From the NCBI RefSeq assembly GCF_008831285.2, contig NC_045145.1, positions 5,518,802-5,582,801 on the forward strand: DNA of 64,000 nucleotides. The letters are read 5' to 3'. The notes beneath the pieces were generated by a model, which ran no database searches, was not told the DNA's origin, and saw only the letters and a program-made list of their open reading frames with translations. A program made the translations under genes and the position numbers. This DNA comes from Nymphaea colorata. Its lineage: Eukaryota; Streptophyta; Magnoliopsida; Nymphaeales; Nymphaeaceae. Shown piece by piece: positions 34,965 to 46,639 of the stretch (position 1 is the stretch's first letter; the number at the start of each line of letters is the position of its first letter).

Positions 34965-37900
34965 CCCAGGAAACGGGTGAGCCTCCGACTGTTTATGGAT
35001 GATTTGGAGGTTGGAATGAGGGACAATTCAGGATGAACCTTGGACAGAGCGCACACACCAGCTTGAACCAAACTCTGCCAGAAGATTTGCTCCTTGAGTT
35101 GAATCAAGACCATGGATTAATGTTTTCCCAATGTTCTATCACCTTTCGGACTGGCCAGAACACTCATCTTGTGATCAGAACCATTCAGACCGATCTCGTT
35201 GGATATCTGTGGTTTCCAGTGACCGAGTTGCAGTGTGGTTGAGTGGATGAATGCTGATTCATTAGAAAATCTCATAGAGAGTGCCGAGAAGGGTAGACAA
35301 GGATCGGCTGTCCAAGAGGAGGAGCTTTGAAAGCAGACTTTGACGGGAATAAGGGAAAAGGTGAATAACCAAGAAGAGTCAGGGCATTACTCCCTGTTGC
35401 CCCATAGTTCCAACAAAAAACCCGCCAGTTCTATCGCGGAAGTCGGTAAATGGTGATGGAGATCATGAGGAGCGGCCATGCACTCCTCTGCCCCATGCTA
35501 GTCAGACCCTCACATGCTTTCTAAAGAACAAATCTTTTGAGATGATGCAAAAATGGGTACTATCATGCACGAAAATCTCTTAGTTTCCTCCGCACGAGTT
35601 TAATCGGCCCAAACAACCAATTATGGGCACTGTGTGTTCCGATGTTGGGAGTTGAAGAACGGTGATCTATTCGGTTAAGTGGATTATGGAAGGGGACATG
35701 GCATCGCGCGCTGTCAAAGCGAGTCTCTAGCAGGGTATTCACAATTCCCATTACCATGAGTTGGTGAAGGATGACATATATGCAGTGAGGAACATCTTTC
35801 GATCTCTGGCAAAAATTTGTGAGCTTGCTTCTCGCAAACTGGGTCGGCCAATCGAGGAAACTTCTGACGCTACTTCTGAACGAACTAGTCCCTCGAGAAG
35901 GGATCAGGTGGACACGACAGAAGGAGAGTGCTCAAATTCCAGAAATGGTGAAGGCTTGTTGCACAAACCGAGACACTTGGTTGACGTTCGGTAGTCAACT
36001 AGTTGCAAGGGATTCTTTTGAAGGGGTGTGGCGTTTAAATTCCAAAACCGAGTGGCATTAGCTCAAAGCGATCAAAAAACAGATGGTTGTCCACGTTGTA
36101 TTCATGCAAATGGTGGAATTTCAGCATATGAAATTCCTTCAAGGGCCTTAGAACCCCATCATACCGAAGCAGAGGTGTGAGTATTAGTTGAGAATCTGCT
36201 AAGGTAGTTAAGCCTGAGAGGTCAACATCCAGATGACCTATACAGCTTTTTTTTTTTTTTGAAATGTGGGAGACCATCATTTGTTTGCACGAGTAGTAAA
36301 AAGCTGGGCTTCTGTAAGATCTTTTTCTATCGAAGCCATTCATCTTCGTGCTGTAAAGGGTGCTCAAGCTGTGGGAGCATTCTACTCATATATTCTCAGA
36401 GGTATTAAGGGGGTGCGACAGCGACAGAGGAAAAAAGAAATCATGCTATATTGCATATTCAACCAAGTGCGCGGCAGCATGCAGTCTTATCCTTGAGCGC
36501 TTGCTTGATAAGTGTTGCAGATCAAGTGCTAGCCTTGACCAGGGATACTTCGAGAAAGGACTAGTAGGTGTTTTGGAATTGATATCAGGCTTGGTCATGG
36601 TTGATGAGTCCTCATGCTCAAATAGAAACAGAGCCACACTTGCACGACACCTGGCTGTCTTAACCTTCTCGAATCATGCACAGGGATTCCTTGACGAAAC
36701 CAGCATTGGGGCTGTAACAGCCTGCCCTAGAAGGGTCCAGGGAGATTACCCAGCAAGTAGCCGTCACCTTAGCACTGAGCTATAGAAGGGTCTGCAGTCC
36801 ATGGTAGTGGAAGGAAGGGATTTTTGGTTTCCACATGACGTGTAAGACCAGCTAGAGGAGCCCCAAACAATACCAATGAAGCGGACAGAGCTATCCGTAG
36901 TCGCATCCAATAACCCACTCCAACAGTGGTTAGAGAGAAGGAAAAACAAGCGGCCTAGGGCCGAGCGAGAAGTGAACCAAACAACTACGGCCGAGGATAA
37001 TGGCCACTTCCAATGGGACCTGAGTGGAAATAGGCACCAACTAAGGACTTTGGGGCAAGTCCTAACTAAGGGGGGGGTGGATCTGATGCAACCCCACTTG
37101 GGACTACCAAGAGCACCGACGACATGGTGTACCAGGGCCATGTTGAGCATGTGAGGTTGCCGGCTAGCGTGGGGCTAGGGAGGTTATCCTACCTCCTAGC
37201 CCTGCCTAGTAGACCAAAAGAGAGAAGTAGGAAGGTTTGGCCAAGGAGTCTGGCCAGTGTTACAGTGGTTACAGATGGAAGGGATTGGTCTCTGCCCAGT
37301 CAACCTTCAGCCTATGCCGAACCATGGAGGCAGAACACACGATCATCTGGGCTGTGTGGAGCTGCACTCACCGCCAAGAATACAATTACACTGGTTGTAC
37401 GCTATGGAAGGGCAGGCAAGACACAGATGTGAGCACCCGTGGATCCAGTCACTCAGCCATGGTAGGATTACACAATACTCTGGGCCCTTCACTTTGGCCA
37501 GGCATGGCCGGGGTGCCAAATAGCCTCAACCAAGAGGCACTCGACAATGCAAGCGAATGGCTTACACGGGTAGCCCCTGTAGCCAAGAGATGTCCGGGCG
37601 TGTGTGCATGCGTGTCTGACATCATGCCGAGCGCATGGGGCCCCTGGCCGATGTAGGTGAGAGGTTGTATGAGACGTGCCATACTGAGCACAAGTTGGCC
37701 AGCGGCCATGGTCCTTGCCGAGGGATACTCAGTGAAGCTCCAAGCAGAGGCAGTCAGGCATGGCCGTAGTAGATGGATAGCACAATAGGTAGGCCTTACG
37801 ATTGACAAACGGTGCCTGTGGCATCACTAGTTGAGATGATGCAAGGAGAGTGTAGTCGGCCACCCTCCATGCAAGATGAGCTCGGATAAATGCGAGGAGA

Positions 37901-39318
37901 GAGACTTGGACATCGCCAGCAAGTCGCGGCACACCAGGAGCCTAGGTCTGAGTCACGAGCTTTGACTCACCGGATCGGGTCAGCCAAGGACATGCCTCAT
38001 TTTAGGACAATGTCTCGGCCGAACCAATTCTAGTCAGTCTCGACTGGTTTGGCCGGTCGAATCTTTTGTGTGTGCACATAAAAGCCGCATGTCTTTGTTT
38101 TTAAGCAAGGCTTGAAAACTTGAAGAATTTCTACTTGTTCTTCATTCTTGTATAAGGAGAAAACCTAGGTTCCACCAGGGAGCTCCTCCAATTGAATATT
38201 GAATGAAAATCTGACTGAAGTTTCTGTGCATTTTGATCTCTCGACGTGGTTCTTCGACTGACAGAATACACAGCACTTCCCTGTTCGTTTTCTGGCCGAT
38301 GTGGTCCTTTAGCTGGTCATCAGACTTGTACATAGCGACGACTGAAATCCCTATGATACTGCGAAGTAGGAGCATGGTTCTCTCCTGAATTCTGGCCTCC
38401 CGAGGCTCGACAGACATCGACAAAATGTTTCATCCCATCAGCAAATTGCTTCCATCCCCTGATGACTCCAATCCCAAATTCATTGTTGGATTCCCATGAT
38501 CTATATGTAAGACAATTCTGAAGTAATCTCCTACGATCAAGTAAGCAACTTGACCATTTTCAGATTGATTATTGGTGGATCGCCCATCAAATTCGGAACC
38601 TATGTGTTTCTGGACAATCGAACATCCGAACCCTATTCCCGACGTGATATCGACCAATCCATCAGCTGAATTCTCAATCGCATGGTGCTGATCATTTTCT
38701 GACTTCCAGACGATTCCAATGAAACCAAGCTCAAGGAAATATGTGCTCTAAGTGTGGACAACCGATCAAATTTCTATTGAAAGAGATGTCCAGCATGTCG
38801 CAGCAAAATTTGATAGATTATGACCTTCAGCCAAGGATCTATACCTATAATCCAATGGAGAATCAATCCCAAACGGTTGATCCTCATCCTGTGAGTGGAT
38901 TCACATCATTATCCTTGAATTTGATAAAAATTGATTTTGGAGTGTTGTTTTCCCTTTCTGGTGATATATGATGATTATGATGCACATTTCAAACGATTAT
39001 ATGGACAAAACTTGTGGATGATCATCCGAGGCAATTTTTGATGAAATTCTGAGCATTTTGAGCCCTCACACGTCAAATTCTATTGATAAACGAGGGAGAA
39101 ATCAGCTTCTAAAGTCTACTAGAGTTTTCTCGACATTTTCTAGCGTAGAAGTTGAATTCCGGCCAACCCGATGAATCCGACAGAACATTCCACTGAGATT
39201 CGGTTGAGTTCTTCGATCACTAGTGAGTCTTTTGTTTCCTGGTCGAGTCAGAAGCTGATGCTAGTCCCGCTAGCATGTCTTATGCATCCGCATCACCGTG
39301 TCCAGACAGTTTAGCTCA
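34965..39318. other. Internal region of D, unclassified
   Basis: About 4.3 kb without pol motifs on either strand. It is GC-richer than the surrounding spacers until about 38,000. Points of note: a T14 run at about 36,247; an open stretch at 36,360-36,785 on + (141 codons, containing SLDQGYFEKGLVGVLEL) that I do not recognise; TGTAACAGCCTGCCCTAG at 36,713, resembling the start of the C LTR; and a TATA-like CATAAAAG at 38,077 followed by LTR-leader-like sequence. It may be a mosaic of older insertions or captured DNA. No function is assigned. Confidence 0.4.
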
Positions 39319-40243
39319 TCACGCCAACAAATCAACATGTGTCGCTATTCCGCCTCAAGTGTCTAGCTACTTGGACAATGCTGACTTTTTCTAAGTGTCG
39401 GTCATTCTTCATCCAGCACTAAGCAAGCGTCTAGCCGACGTGTGGTCTACAACCAGCTGCTTCGGACTCTTCTTTAGTCGAGTGAGCTACTCTCTTCCAA
39501 ATCGAGGACTTTCACCTATAGCGTTTGGCGAGGGCTCAGCTCGTCTCCAATGCTAGGCTTCTTCGATTCTAAGCAGATCGGGTTACTTGGACATTCGGTG
39601 AAGTTCCTCTATGCTCCCCCTCATGATCTCAATTTTAATAGTTGGACTCTCACGCACTTCCATCTTGTGTGCTTGGCATTCAATACTTTGAGGAGGTGCG
39701 AGATTTGCTGGCTATCCATTTTCGGTGCAATATGACGGGCCTTTGGAGGTTGACTTTCTCTTATCGGCTGTCACGGTTCTCCATTGCCGAATCTGAATTT
39801 GGCAGGGTATATTCTCCTTTCCCCCTTATAGATCGAGATGGGTGCGCTTGATTTCCAGCCGGCCTTAGGCCTTAAATCATTGGAGGGCTCTTCCAAAGCA
39901 CATAGCACTAAGGACATAGCTGAGTTGACTGTCCTAGGGTGGGCGTGGTTTGACCGATTAGGCATGTATGTTGTGGATGGATGTGAGATTGTTGAGTCGG
40001 GCAGCGGCATGTTGAGTGAGATACGAGTGATTTAAGTATCACACACTTGATGTACAGCCTAACAACCCTATTCTATCTTGTACTCATCTAAGTAGGAAGG
40101 GCTTGGGAATACTATGCTTGTACTTGACATAAACATGGGATTTTTTAGCTAGAGTTCTTATCCAGCTGGGGTCTGATTTGTATTCATTAACTATGATACT
40201 TCTGAGTGGAGGCTAGCAGTGGGGTCCTAAGGAGAGGTGTAAC
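39319..40243 (+). repeat. 3' LTR of element D
   Basis: Counterpart of 31,856-32,791. It begins TCACGCCAACAAATCAACATG, so the TG end has mutated, and ends GAGAGGTGTAAC, directly abutting an inverted LTR fragment. Confidence 0.82.
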
Positions 40244-40550
40244 TGTTAAGACTGGTCCAGCTACGGCTAAGAAACACGCACAAGGGTGGAAGTCTTCCCA
40301 AGATCAATTGGAGATAGGTGCAAGTCAATTGAAGAATATAGGGCTTTACAAAATTTCTTCCCGGTTGGACAGCAACCCTGACGCGAAATTGATTCATAGG
40401 AGAAGGTACAAGATGGATTTCTCTGCCCAATTCTTAGGCTACTAGAGAAATTACAAGTGTGAGGCTTAATACAACCGTGAGCGATACATCATCTCTCATT
40501 TTCACTCAACACTCATGCAATCCATTCCAAACCATCTTGTCATACAAGTG
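40244..40550 (-). repeat. Inverted LTR terminus related to element C
   Basis: Read on the minus strand, this matches the last 300 bp or so of the C 5' LTR (53,525-53,827), ending CTTAACA. It includes GTATTAAGCCTCACACTTGTA and CTATCTCCAATTGATCTTGG. The expected primer-binding site is absent, so this is the outer end of a 3' LTR or a solo-LTR piece. It joins the end of the D LTR base to base. Confidence 0.8.
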
Positions 40551-40959
40551 TGACTACTCCTACAGGTCTGCTCGTTAGTCACAATTCCACTCGACAGCAG
40601 CTCCGCTTTAGCTCATCACACCTCAAGTACAGTTAGAGATTAGTGCCTGATTAATGAAATAATCAAATTGAGCAAATGACTAGAAATGTCATCGAATATC
40701 AGTAAATTCCTAAACTGTTGATAGATTGGAGCAGCAGACGAGGATCACCCTCACAGGAGTTCTCAGTCATCTCCAAAAAGTGGCAGCACTTTAAAGATTG
40801 GGCGTTTTTCATAGATAGCTCCTTTGAGGCTGAAACTTCGTCAAAAGATGCTTAATGCACTCGAAAATCATCCAAAGTCTTATTGGGTAGCTGAATCCCT
40901 CCTAAATCTGAATGTTAGCTTGTGGAATCTCCTCCTATCGTTGGCAATGCCTTAAACTG

Positions 40960-41690
40960 CCTGTCACCGTCTTCTTTGATCAAATCTCACGAAATTCTAG
41001 AATGAAATCGATCTTAATCAATTCAACTCAACAAAATCAATCAATTGATGAAGAATTATGAGAATATTTCACTGAATTGACAAGAATTTCCAATTTTCCA
41101 AAGAAGATTGGTCATATTCGTTGTTTAATGGAATTCTCGTCTGATCAGCGTCAGTCCTCGCCCGATTCCAATCAAGTCGGATCACGATCAGACTACCTCC
41201 ATTTCAATTCTCCTATCAAATGTCCAACAAACCTTGTCACAATTCATTCATCATTGATTACAATCAATTTGCGACACAAGGAAGCCGATCTAACTCAAGA
41301 ACAGTCGATCAAAAGCCGGTGTTAGACAGCACACCTGAATCAGTGTCTGAATTCATCGAATATCATCAGCACTACTCAATCAAGCTCGATCGTTTGATCT
41401 AAGAATGAGACTGACCAATCTACACCTCGCGTTAGATAAGGGTCTCACAAATCGCGGCTATGCATCAACATCACTCGATCGATCCAGATCGGGAACATAC
41501 TGGATCCTTCAGTCGAAATTCAGCGTGGAGAGTTGATAGAATTACCTGCATTGAAGTTCCACCAGTTGTCGATTTCGTCGAGGGGGTTGAACAGATTTTG
41601 ATGCACAAATCTGCTCTTCGCAATCGACACTTGATCGCTGATCCCGCCATTGCCTCTAATCCACCTGTGGTCCGATGGATTGCACGACGC
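40960..41690. repeat. Interior repeat shared with 58,915-59,610
   Basis: Same orientation as the other copy. Shared phrases include AATCAATCAATTGATGAAG, ATGAGAATATTTCACTGAAT and CCAAAGAAGATTGG. Both contain LTR- or leader-like CATCAACATCACTCGAT. Its uninterrupted GCCTCTAATCC near 41,656 shows what the copia E insertion site looked like. Confidence 0.8.
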
Positions 41691-41925
41691 TCTGTCTAAA
41701 GCTTGTCTTCTGTGGTTTCGATCATCGATCTACAAGATCTGGCAGCTGATTTGAGCGTCTGCTCCTCTGGATTTGCAGTCGGTCACCTCTCACGGCAGAG
41801 ATCTTCTGTCGGAGAGTGTTCACACCATTGGCTTCCCTCGGCTATGGGGTTCCTCCCTTGGAGAACAAATTCAGACTCTTCAATTTCATTAAACTTGGAT
41901 GATGCAAAAATACAGTAGTCTCTAG

Positions 41926-41933
41926 TTTATATA
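41926..41933 (-). promoter_or_regulatory. TATA-like box on the minus strand
   Basis: The minus strand reads CGCGTATATAAACTAGAG, a good plant TATA context inside the long-inverted-repeat element. It could be a core promoter of the element or of a nested LTR. No transcript evidence is available. Confidence 0.4.
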
Positions 41934-42792
41934 CGCGTTGGACTGTCCCGAGCCGATGCTCGTTCAAGCGCTCTTAGACCGATACAAAGGAATGAATCTA
42001 AACTAAAAAACAAAGCAAAGTACATGTGTGAAATGGTCCAAAGTGGCTTGGTTTGTTCCTGCTTAGGAGGTGCCTGAGCTCGTGTCTTGGACTAAATTGT
42101 CCATTTGTCCATTCGTACCTCATTGTTGGTCACTTTGGCTCTTGACCCTCATGCGTCTAGGTTCACCCTAGGCTGCTATTGCAGTTGCTGGAGTCGGTTG
42201 CTAAGTCCTTCACCATAGAAGCTGAACTCGCTCGCACTTGACCCCTTCCAACCTCTAGACCTACTTCCTTGGCCTGTTGGGCACTAGTCACCATGGTCTA
42301 ACACTGTCTTCCCTCTCCCTCTGGCAAGTCACTGCATGTTGTCACATAGTCTAACAAGGTTCCCTACTTAGCCCCACTTTGTTTCAAGCTATGGCACTGC
42401 CGACGATAGGCAGAGATACTGCGAGCTGACATTCAGATTTAGGAGGGATTCAACTATCGAGCAAGACTTTGATCGATTTCGGAGTGCATTAAGCATCTTC
42501 TGATGAAGTTTCAGCCTGAGAGGAGATGTTTGTGAAAAATGCCCAATCATTCAAGTGCCACCGGTTTCTAGAGCTGACTGAGAATTCCTATGAGGGTGAT
42601 CCTCGTCTGCTGCCTCAATCTGTCAACAGTTTGGGAATTTACTTATATCCAGTGACATTTCCAGTCATTTGCTCAATTTGATTACTTCACTAATTAGGCA
42701 CTAGTCTGTAGTTGTACTTGAGGTGTGTTGAGCTAAAGCAGTGTTGCTGTCGAGTGGAATCATGACTGACGAGCAGACGTGCAGGAGAAGTC

Positions 42793-43260
42793 ATAGGGTT
42801 TGCCGACACTTTTTGGTGATAGCTTCCCCTAATAATTAATAGACTAGGGTTTAAACAGTCATTCGATGACATCTCTGAACTACTGATCAATTCTCTGCTA
42901 CATCTCATATTCTGTAGTAGTCACTCTCTATTTTGCTGTGGAAGGAATCGACTAAACAGGCGAGTAGACAAAAAGTAGACATTGGCTACCTCCTTGCTGA
43001 GCAACCCTAGAGGAGTTAATGTCGTCGACATAATCTGGCAATAGCCTCCCCCATTCAACTAACAATTGGGGCAATTCGGTGATCTGGTAAAGCATAAATC
43101 GTCTCATTTTACTGGTTTTGCTGATTTAATAGATCAGTAATTTTAGATCAGTAATTTGCTGCTACTTGTATCAAGCCAAGGAGCTACGGGAGATCCTAGC
43201 TAGCTGCATTCAAGTGCATCAGGTACTGAAGATGAAGAGTAGCTGAATAAAGAGGTGCAG
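42793..43260. other. Unassigned sequence left of the C LTR
   Basis: May contain the upstream part of the C 5' LTR, but I cannot align it with the C 3' LTR start at 58,432. No gene seen. Confidence 0.3.
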
Positions 43261-43451
43261 CTTCAGCTACAAGCTTTTGACCTCACTTTACTTTGCTACG
43301 TGGAGACGCCGGGCGAGGCCCCATAGGTGAAGTCCCTAATTCCCTATAGAAACGTCGTGGGTGTAATTTGCTTATAGCCGGCCTTTGCCAGCAGTGGGCT
43401 CCTCCAAGGCACCATTTGTCGAGGACAGAGTCCGAGACTGCATTGACCTAC

Positions 43452-43456
43452 CTAGG
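43452..43456. other. Left CTAGG target duplication of element B
   Basis: CTAGG directly precedes the B LTR end and is repeated at 53,489-53,493 on the other side. Confidence 0.8.
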
Positions 43457-46400
43457 TGTCACACCCCAACCTTTTGACCCTCAAACAAAATTTTTTTTCT
43501 TTCTAAACATAAAGCATTGAGGTGTGACTACACAACAATTCAAAAAGGAGGGAGCTATGTCATTTGAAACAATGAGGCAACTTTCGTTTATATAACAATT
43601 TCAGTTCATACAAAATCACATCTATGTATGACAAAAATGCCCCAAACCATATAATTGATATATAACAAAAACAAGACATCAATAAAATCAAAATAAGACG
43701 CGCCGGCACTACAAAGGACCCAAAACCTCCCTAGTAGTATGTGAGTGAAGCCATCCGATCAACCTGCTGCCCCTAGTCCGCCAAAACCTAAAAAAGGATA
43801 CAATTGAAGGCTTAGCCTTTGCAGTATGACAACAATCTAGGAAAATCTCTAACCCTCTTAGGTAGGGCTCAAATATGAGATAATCACAATTATAAAAACA
43901 AATGATCATCATGTCATGACAGGGCATAGTCATATCATTTACCAAGAAGGCCCCTCACATAGACCACGACATATAAAGGCCACTCAATGGCCAAGATAAT
44001 ACAATTTCAATTCACATGCAAGGCATGCATAAACATATCATTCTCAATCATTTCATTCACATGCACATCATTCACATACATTTCATTCATATACTTTCAT
44101 TTTCATTGGCTTCAGTAAATTGACAGTTCATGTAGGTGCAAACACATGCGCGTACACACCACGGGCGGCCTATAGCCTGGCGAAAACCCCTGTTGTGGCC
44201 CATAACAGTATGGATCCATTCCTACTGCAGCAATAGAGCACTCATCCATGGGTGTGTGAATTCCAAGAAGAGATACTTAACATTCCCTAGGACACCCTAG
44301 TTGGGAAGGTGGGAGCCCAACGCTCCAAGCACATCACCCAATAGTATCATCGGGCCTTGCACCGCCTGCGCTACGAACATGCGAGACCAGTGGCGAAGGC
44401 GGGACAACTCCCAAACACATTTCCACAACCCACTGGCCTCTCATCTCTTATTTTTTCATTATTATCATTATAATAGCACATTCACAAAATGACTGGCTAG
44501 CTCATGAGGTTGGTTCACTTTACGAGTGCACCCACACCTCCACTTGCCTCCACCCAATGGCCACACATGTTAATAACATTCTTAGCTAGCCGTCATACAA
44601 TACGGGTACGACTACCCTCCAATCTCATTCAATTGCATCATTGCCCACGGAAATACATGTGCAACAAATCACAACATTCACATTCATAAAAATGCATATC
44701 TTGTCAAATACATCAATCACATCTTTCAAAACTTAGCCAAACCCCAGAGAGTAGTCTCCATCCGTGATTGGCTCATAGTTGTCCTAGGCAGTTATCATTC
44801 TAGGATGCTTTCTAATGCACAATTGGGGTTGAGGAGATACTCGACTCGATACCCCACCTCATCTGTCCAAAGAAATTATCAATCTAGAAATTATCAATCT
44901 AGCATGCACATGCAATTGCATAGTAATTTTTAAACAAAACTAATCAAATAAGTATTAAACTCTCATGCATGCATTCATTCAATCACTTTACAATCATTCA
45001 ATCACAACATAATCCTAGGATCCAACGATCTTAGGAACACACATTCACAAATTGACCCCAGGTAGGGATTTTCCTGGAATGCCACCATACCTGTCACGCG
45101 TCCACAAAACACCTAAAATGCCTCGAGCTTCGAATTTGGTCACTCAAGGTCTAAGGGACGTGCCCGGTGTACCTGCAAACAGATACAAGTGGTAAATTCT
45201 CTACTTGTTTCACTTTACAATCTATACAATTGTAAAATATAATCATTGAGGCATGTCATCGCCTCAAGAAGGTGTCGACGGGTAGTATTGACACACAAAA
45301 CCCTTCAATATATCTTTCCAACTCTTTGAGGTTGTGACCCAACATCTAAACTCAAAGTTTCGATCAATCTATCACTAACACATTTCTCACTTGCTTTCCC
45401 TAGTTGAGGCGTCTTCCCCACCATATGATTCTCAACAAACAACATAAATCACAACAATAAAAGCATACTTTCCAAACTCACTAAAACAATTCTAAACGTT
45501 CTCCACAACATTACAATCTCTACCATGTTTCGTAATTGCTTCGAAAATCAACCCATCAAGCTTATAAGATCATTGTAAACATGGATCATCATCCCTCCAA
45601 ATTAGTCCTAGAACTTCCCCCAAAATAGTAACGTCGTTAACCAACATCCAAATTCATCAAATCGTAAATCTAACACCATCAATAATTATATATGCTCCAA
45701 CAACAAATATTCGACAATTTAAGCTCGATTAGGTCTCGCTCACCCCAATCTTAGAGTTCAAACTGTCATAGTGTTCCCGACAGCCACCTCAAGTGTCCGA
45801 TTGACCGCCAAGGCCAAAGATTGATCATTGCCTCCACCACCAACACCTTCACTTCACTGGTATAAGGGAAAGATGTGTCTCCAACTGCAATAACCGACCA
45901 AACAGCCACCACTGAGTGAGAAAAATGAAAATGAGCTCAATAAGAGGAGTTCGGCTGAGAGGGATTGGTTCGGTTAGGGGAGGCAGGGAACAATGAGGGA
46001 GAGGGAAGCTGGAAATGAGAGAGAGCATGAGAGATGTGAGTGGGAGGAGGCTGGTAGTAAGGAGAGGGAGTGTAGTGAGGGAAGAGAGGGTAGGAGAGAA
46101 TGTAGAGAAAGAGGGCATACAAAGAGAGGGCGAGCAGAAAGGTTTCGGACAGAGGGGAGAGTGCTCGAGCAGAGAGCATGGACAGAGAGGGATTGCGGGA
46201 GAGAAAGCTGGCAAAAAAGGGGGACAACACAGGAGAAAGAGGAAGAGACAGAGACAGCTCTAGTAGAGAGAGCATGTGAGGGAGGGGGAGGACTCGGGTT
46301 AGCGGGCAACGATAGAAACAGGATGGGAGGGAGGAGGAGAAGAAAGAAGAGAGAAGAAGGAAGAAGCAGGGGAACGACAGGGCTCACCCAAAGCGCCACC

Positions 46401-46607
46401 ACCGTCGCCCTACACCTCCGTCACTATTGTTATCTCCTTCACCTCCTTCTTCTCTGTGTTGTGGTCATAGGAAAGGGAGAGACTAAGAGGGGAAACGGGG
46501 GAGAAGAGGGAAAGACGAGGGAGAAGAGGGCGGTGTCGGGCTCTGCTGGTGGATTTGGGTCCGGGTGTGGACCCGATCCGGCCCACCTACAAAAAACAAG
46601 TGTTACA
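43457..46607 (-). repeat. 3' LTR of gypsy B (3.15 kb, complete)
   Basis: On the minus strand it starts TGTAACACTTG at 46,607 and ends GGGGTGTGACA at 43,457. It is homologous to 3,144-6,157. The purine-rich zone at about 45,985-46,370 on the + strand is the complement of the pyrimidine tract in A and produces spurious frames of up to 209 codons. Confidence 0.9.
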
Positions 46608-46622
46608 TCCTACCCTCCTTAA
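46608..46622 (-). other. Polypurine tract of gypsy B
   Basis: The minus strand reads TTAAGGAGGGTAGGA immediately upstream of the 3' LTR, identical in layout to gypsy A. Confidence 0.85.
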
Positions 46623-46639
46623 ATAAAATTTTATCCTCG

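Larger units (their letters stand above)
31856..40243 (+). mobile_element. Degenerate LTR element D, no recognisable pol
   Basis: Two LTRs of about 0.93 kb (31,856-32,791 and 39,319-40,243) in direct orientation enclose 6.5 kb. A primer-binding site follows the left LTR, and a gag remnant with a CX2C...HX3H knuckle occupies about 33,065-34,960. From there to 39,318 I find no reverse transcriptase, RNase H or integrase motif. Gag wording near the knuckle (GELIKRGCCFRC) and parts of the LTR resemble chromovirus C, so D looks like a non-autonomous or heavily eroded relative (inference). The LTRs differ at many sites. No target duplication or clear polypurine tract was identified. Confidence 0.72.
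40551..42792. mobile_element. 2.2-kb element with about 400-bp terminal inverted repeats
   Basis: 40,551-40,955 and 42,405-42,792 are clear inverted copies. Examples are GTCTGCTCGTTAGTC at the left and its complement near 42,767, and GCAGCAGACGAGGATCACC at 40,730 and its complement near 42,600. Long inverted repeats of this size are typical of Mutator-like or foldback transposons, but no transposase and no matching target duplication was found, so the class is open. The interior carries a minus-strand TATA motif (41,926-41,933) and a segment (40,960-41,690) repeated at 58,915-59,610. Confidence 0.65.

Noticed and set aside
36360-36785. A 141-codon open frame as a captured host gene
   Set aside because: No motif recognised and no exon structure. 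Kept only as an unexplained stretch inside element D.
40551-42792. Definite Mutator-like element
   Set aside because: Arm length fits, but no transposase and no 9-bp target duplication could be read, so only the inverted-repeat structure is claimed.
45849-46622. Open frames of up to 209 codons over the B LTR
   Set aside because: Low-complexity purine/pyrimidine reading of the LTR, with no conserved domain.
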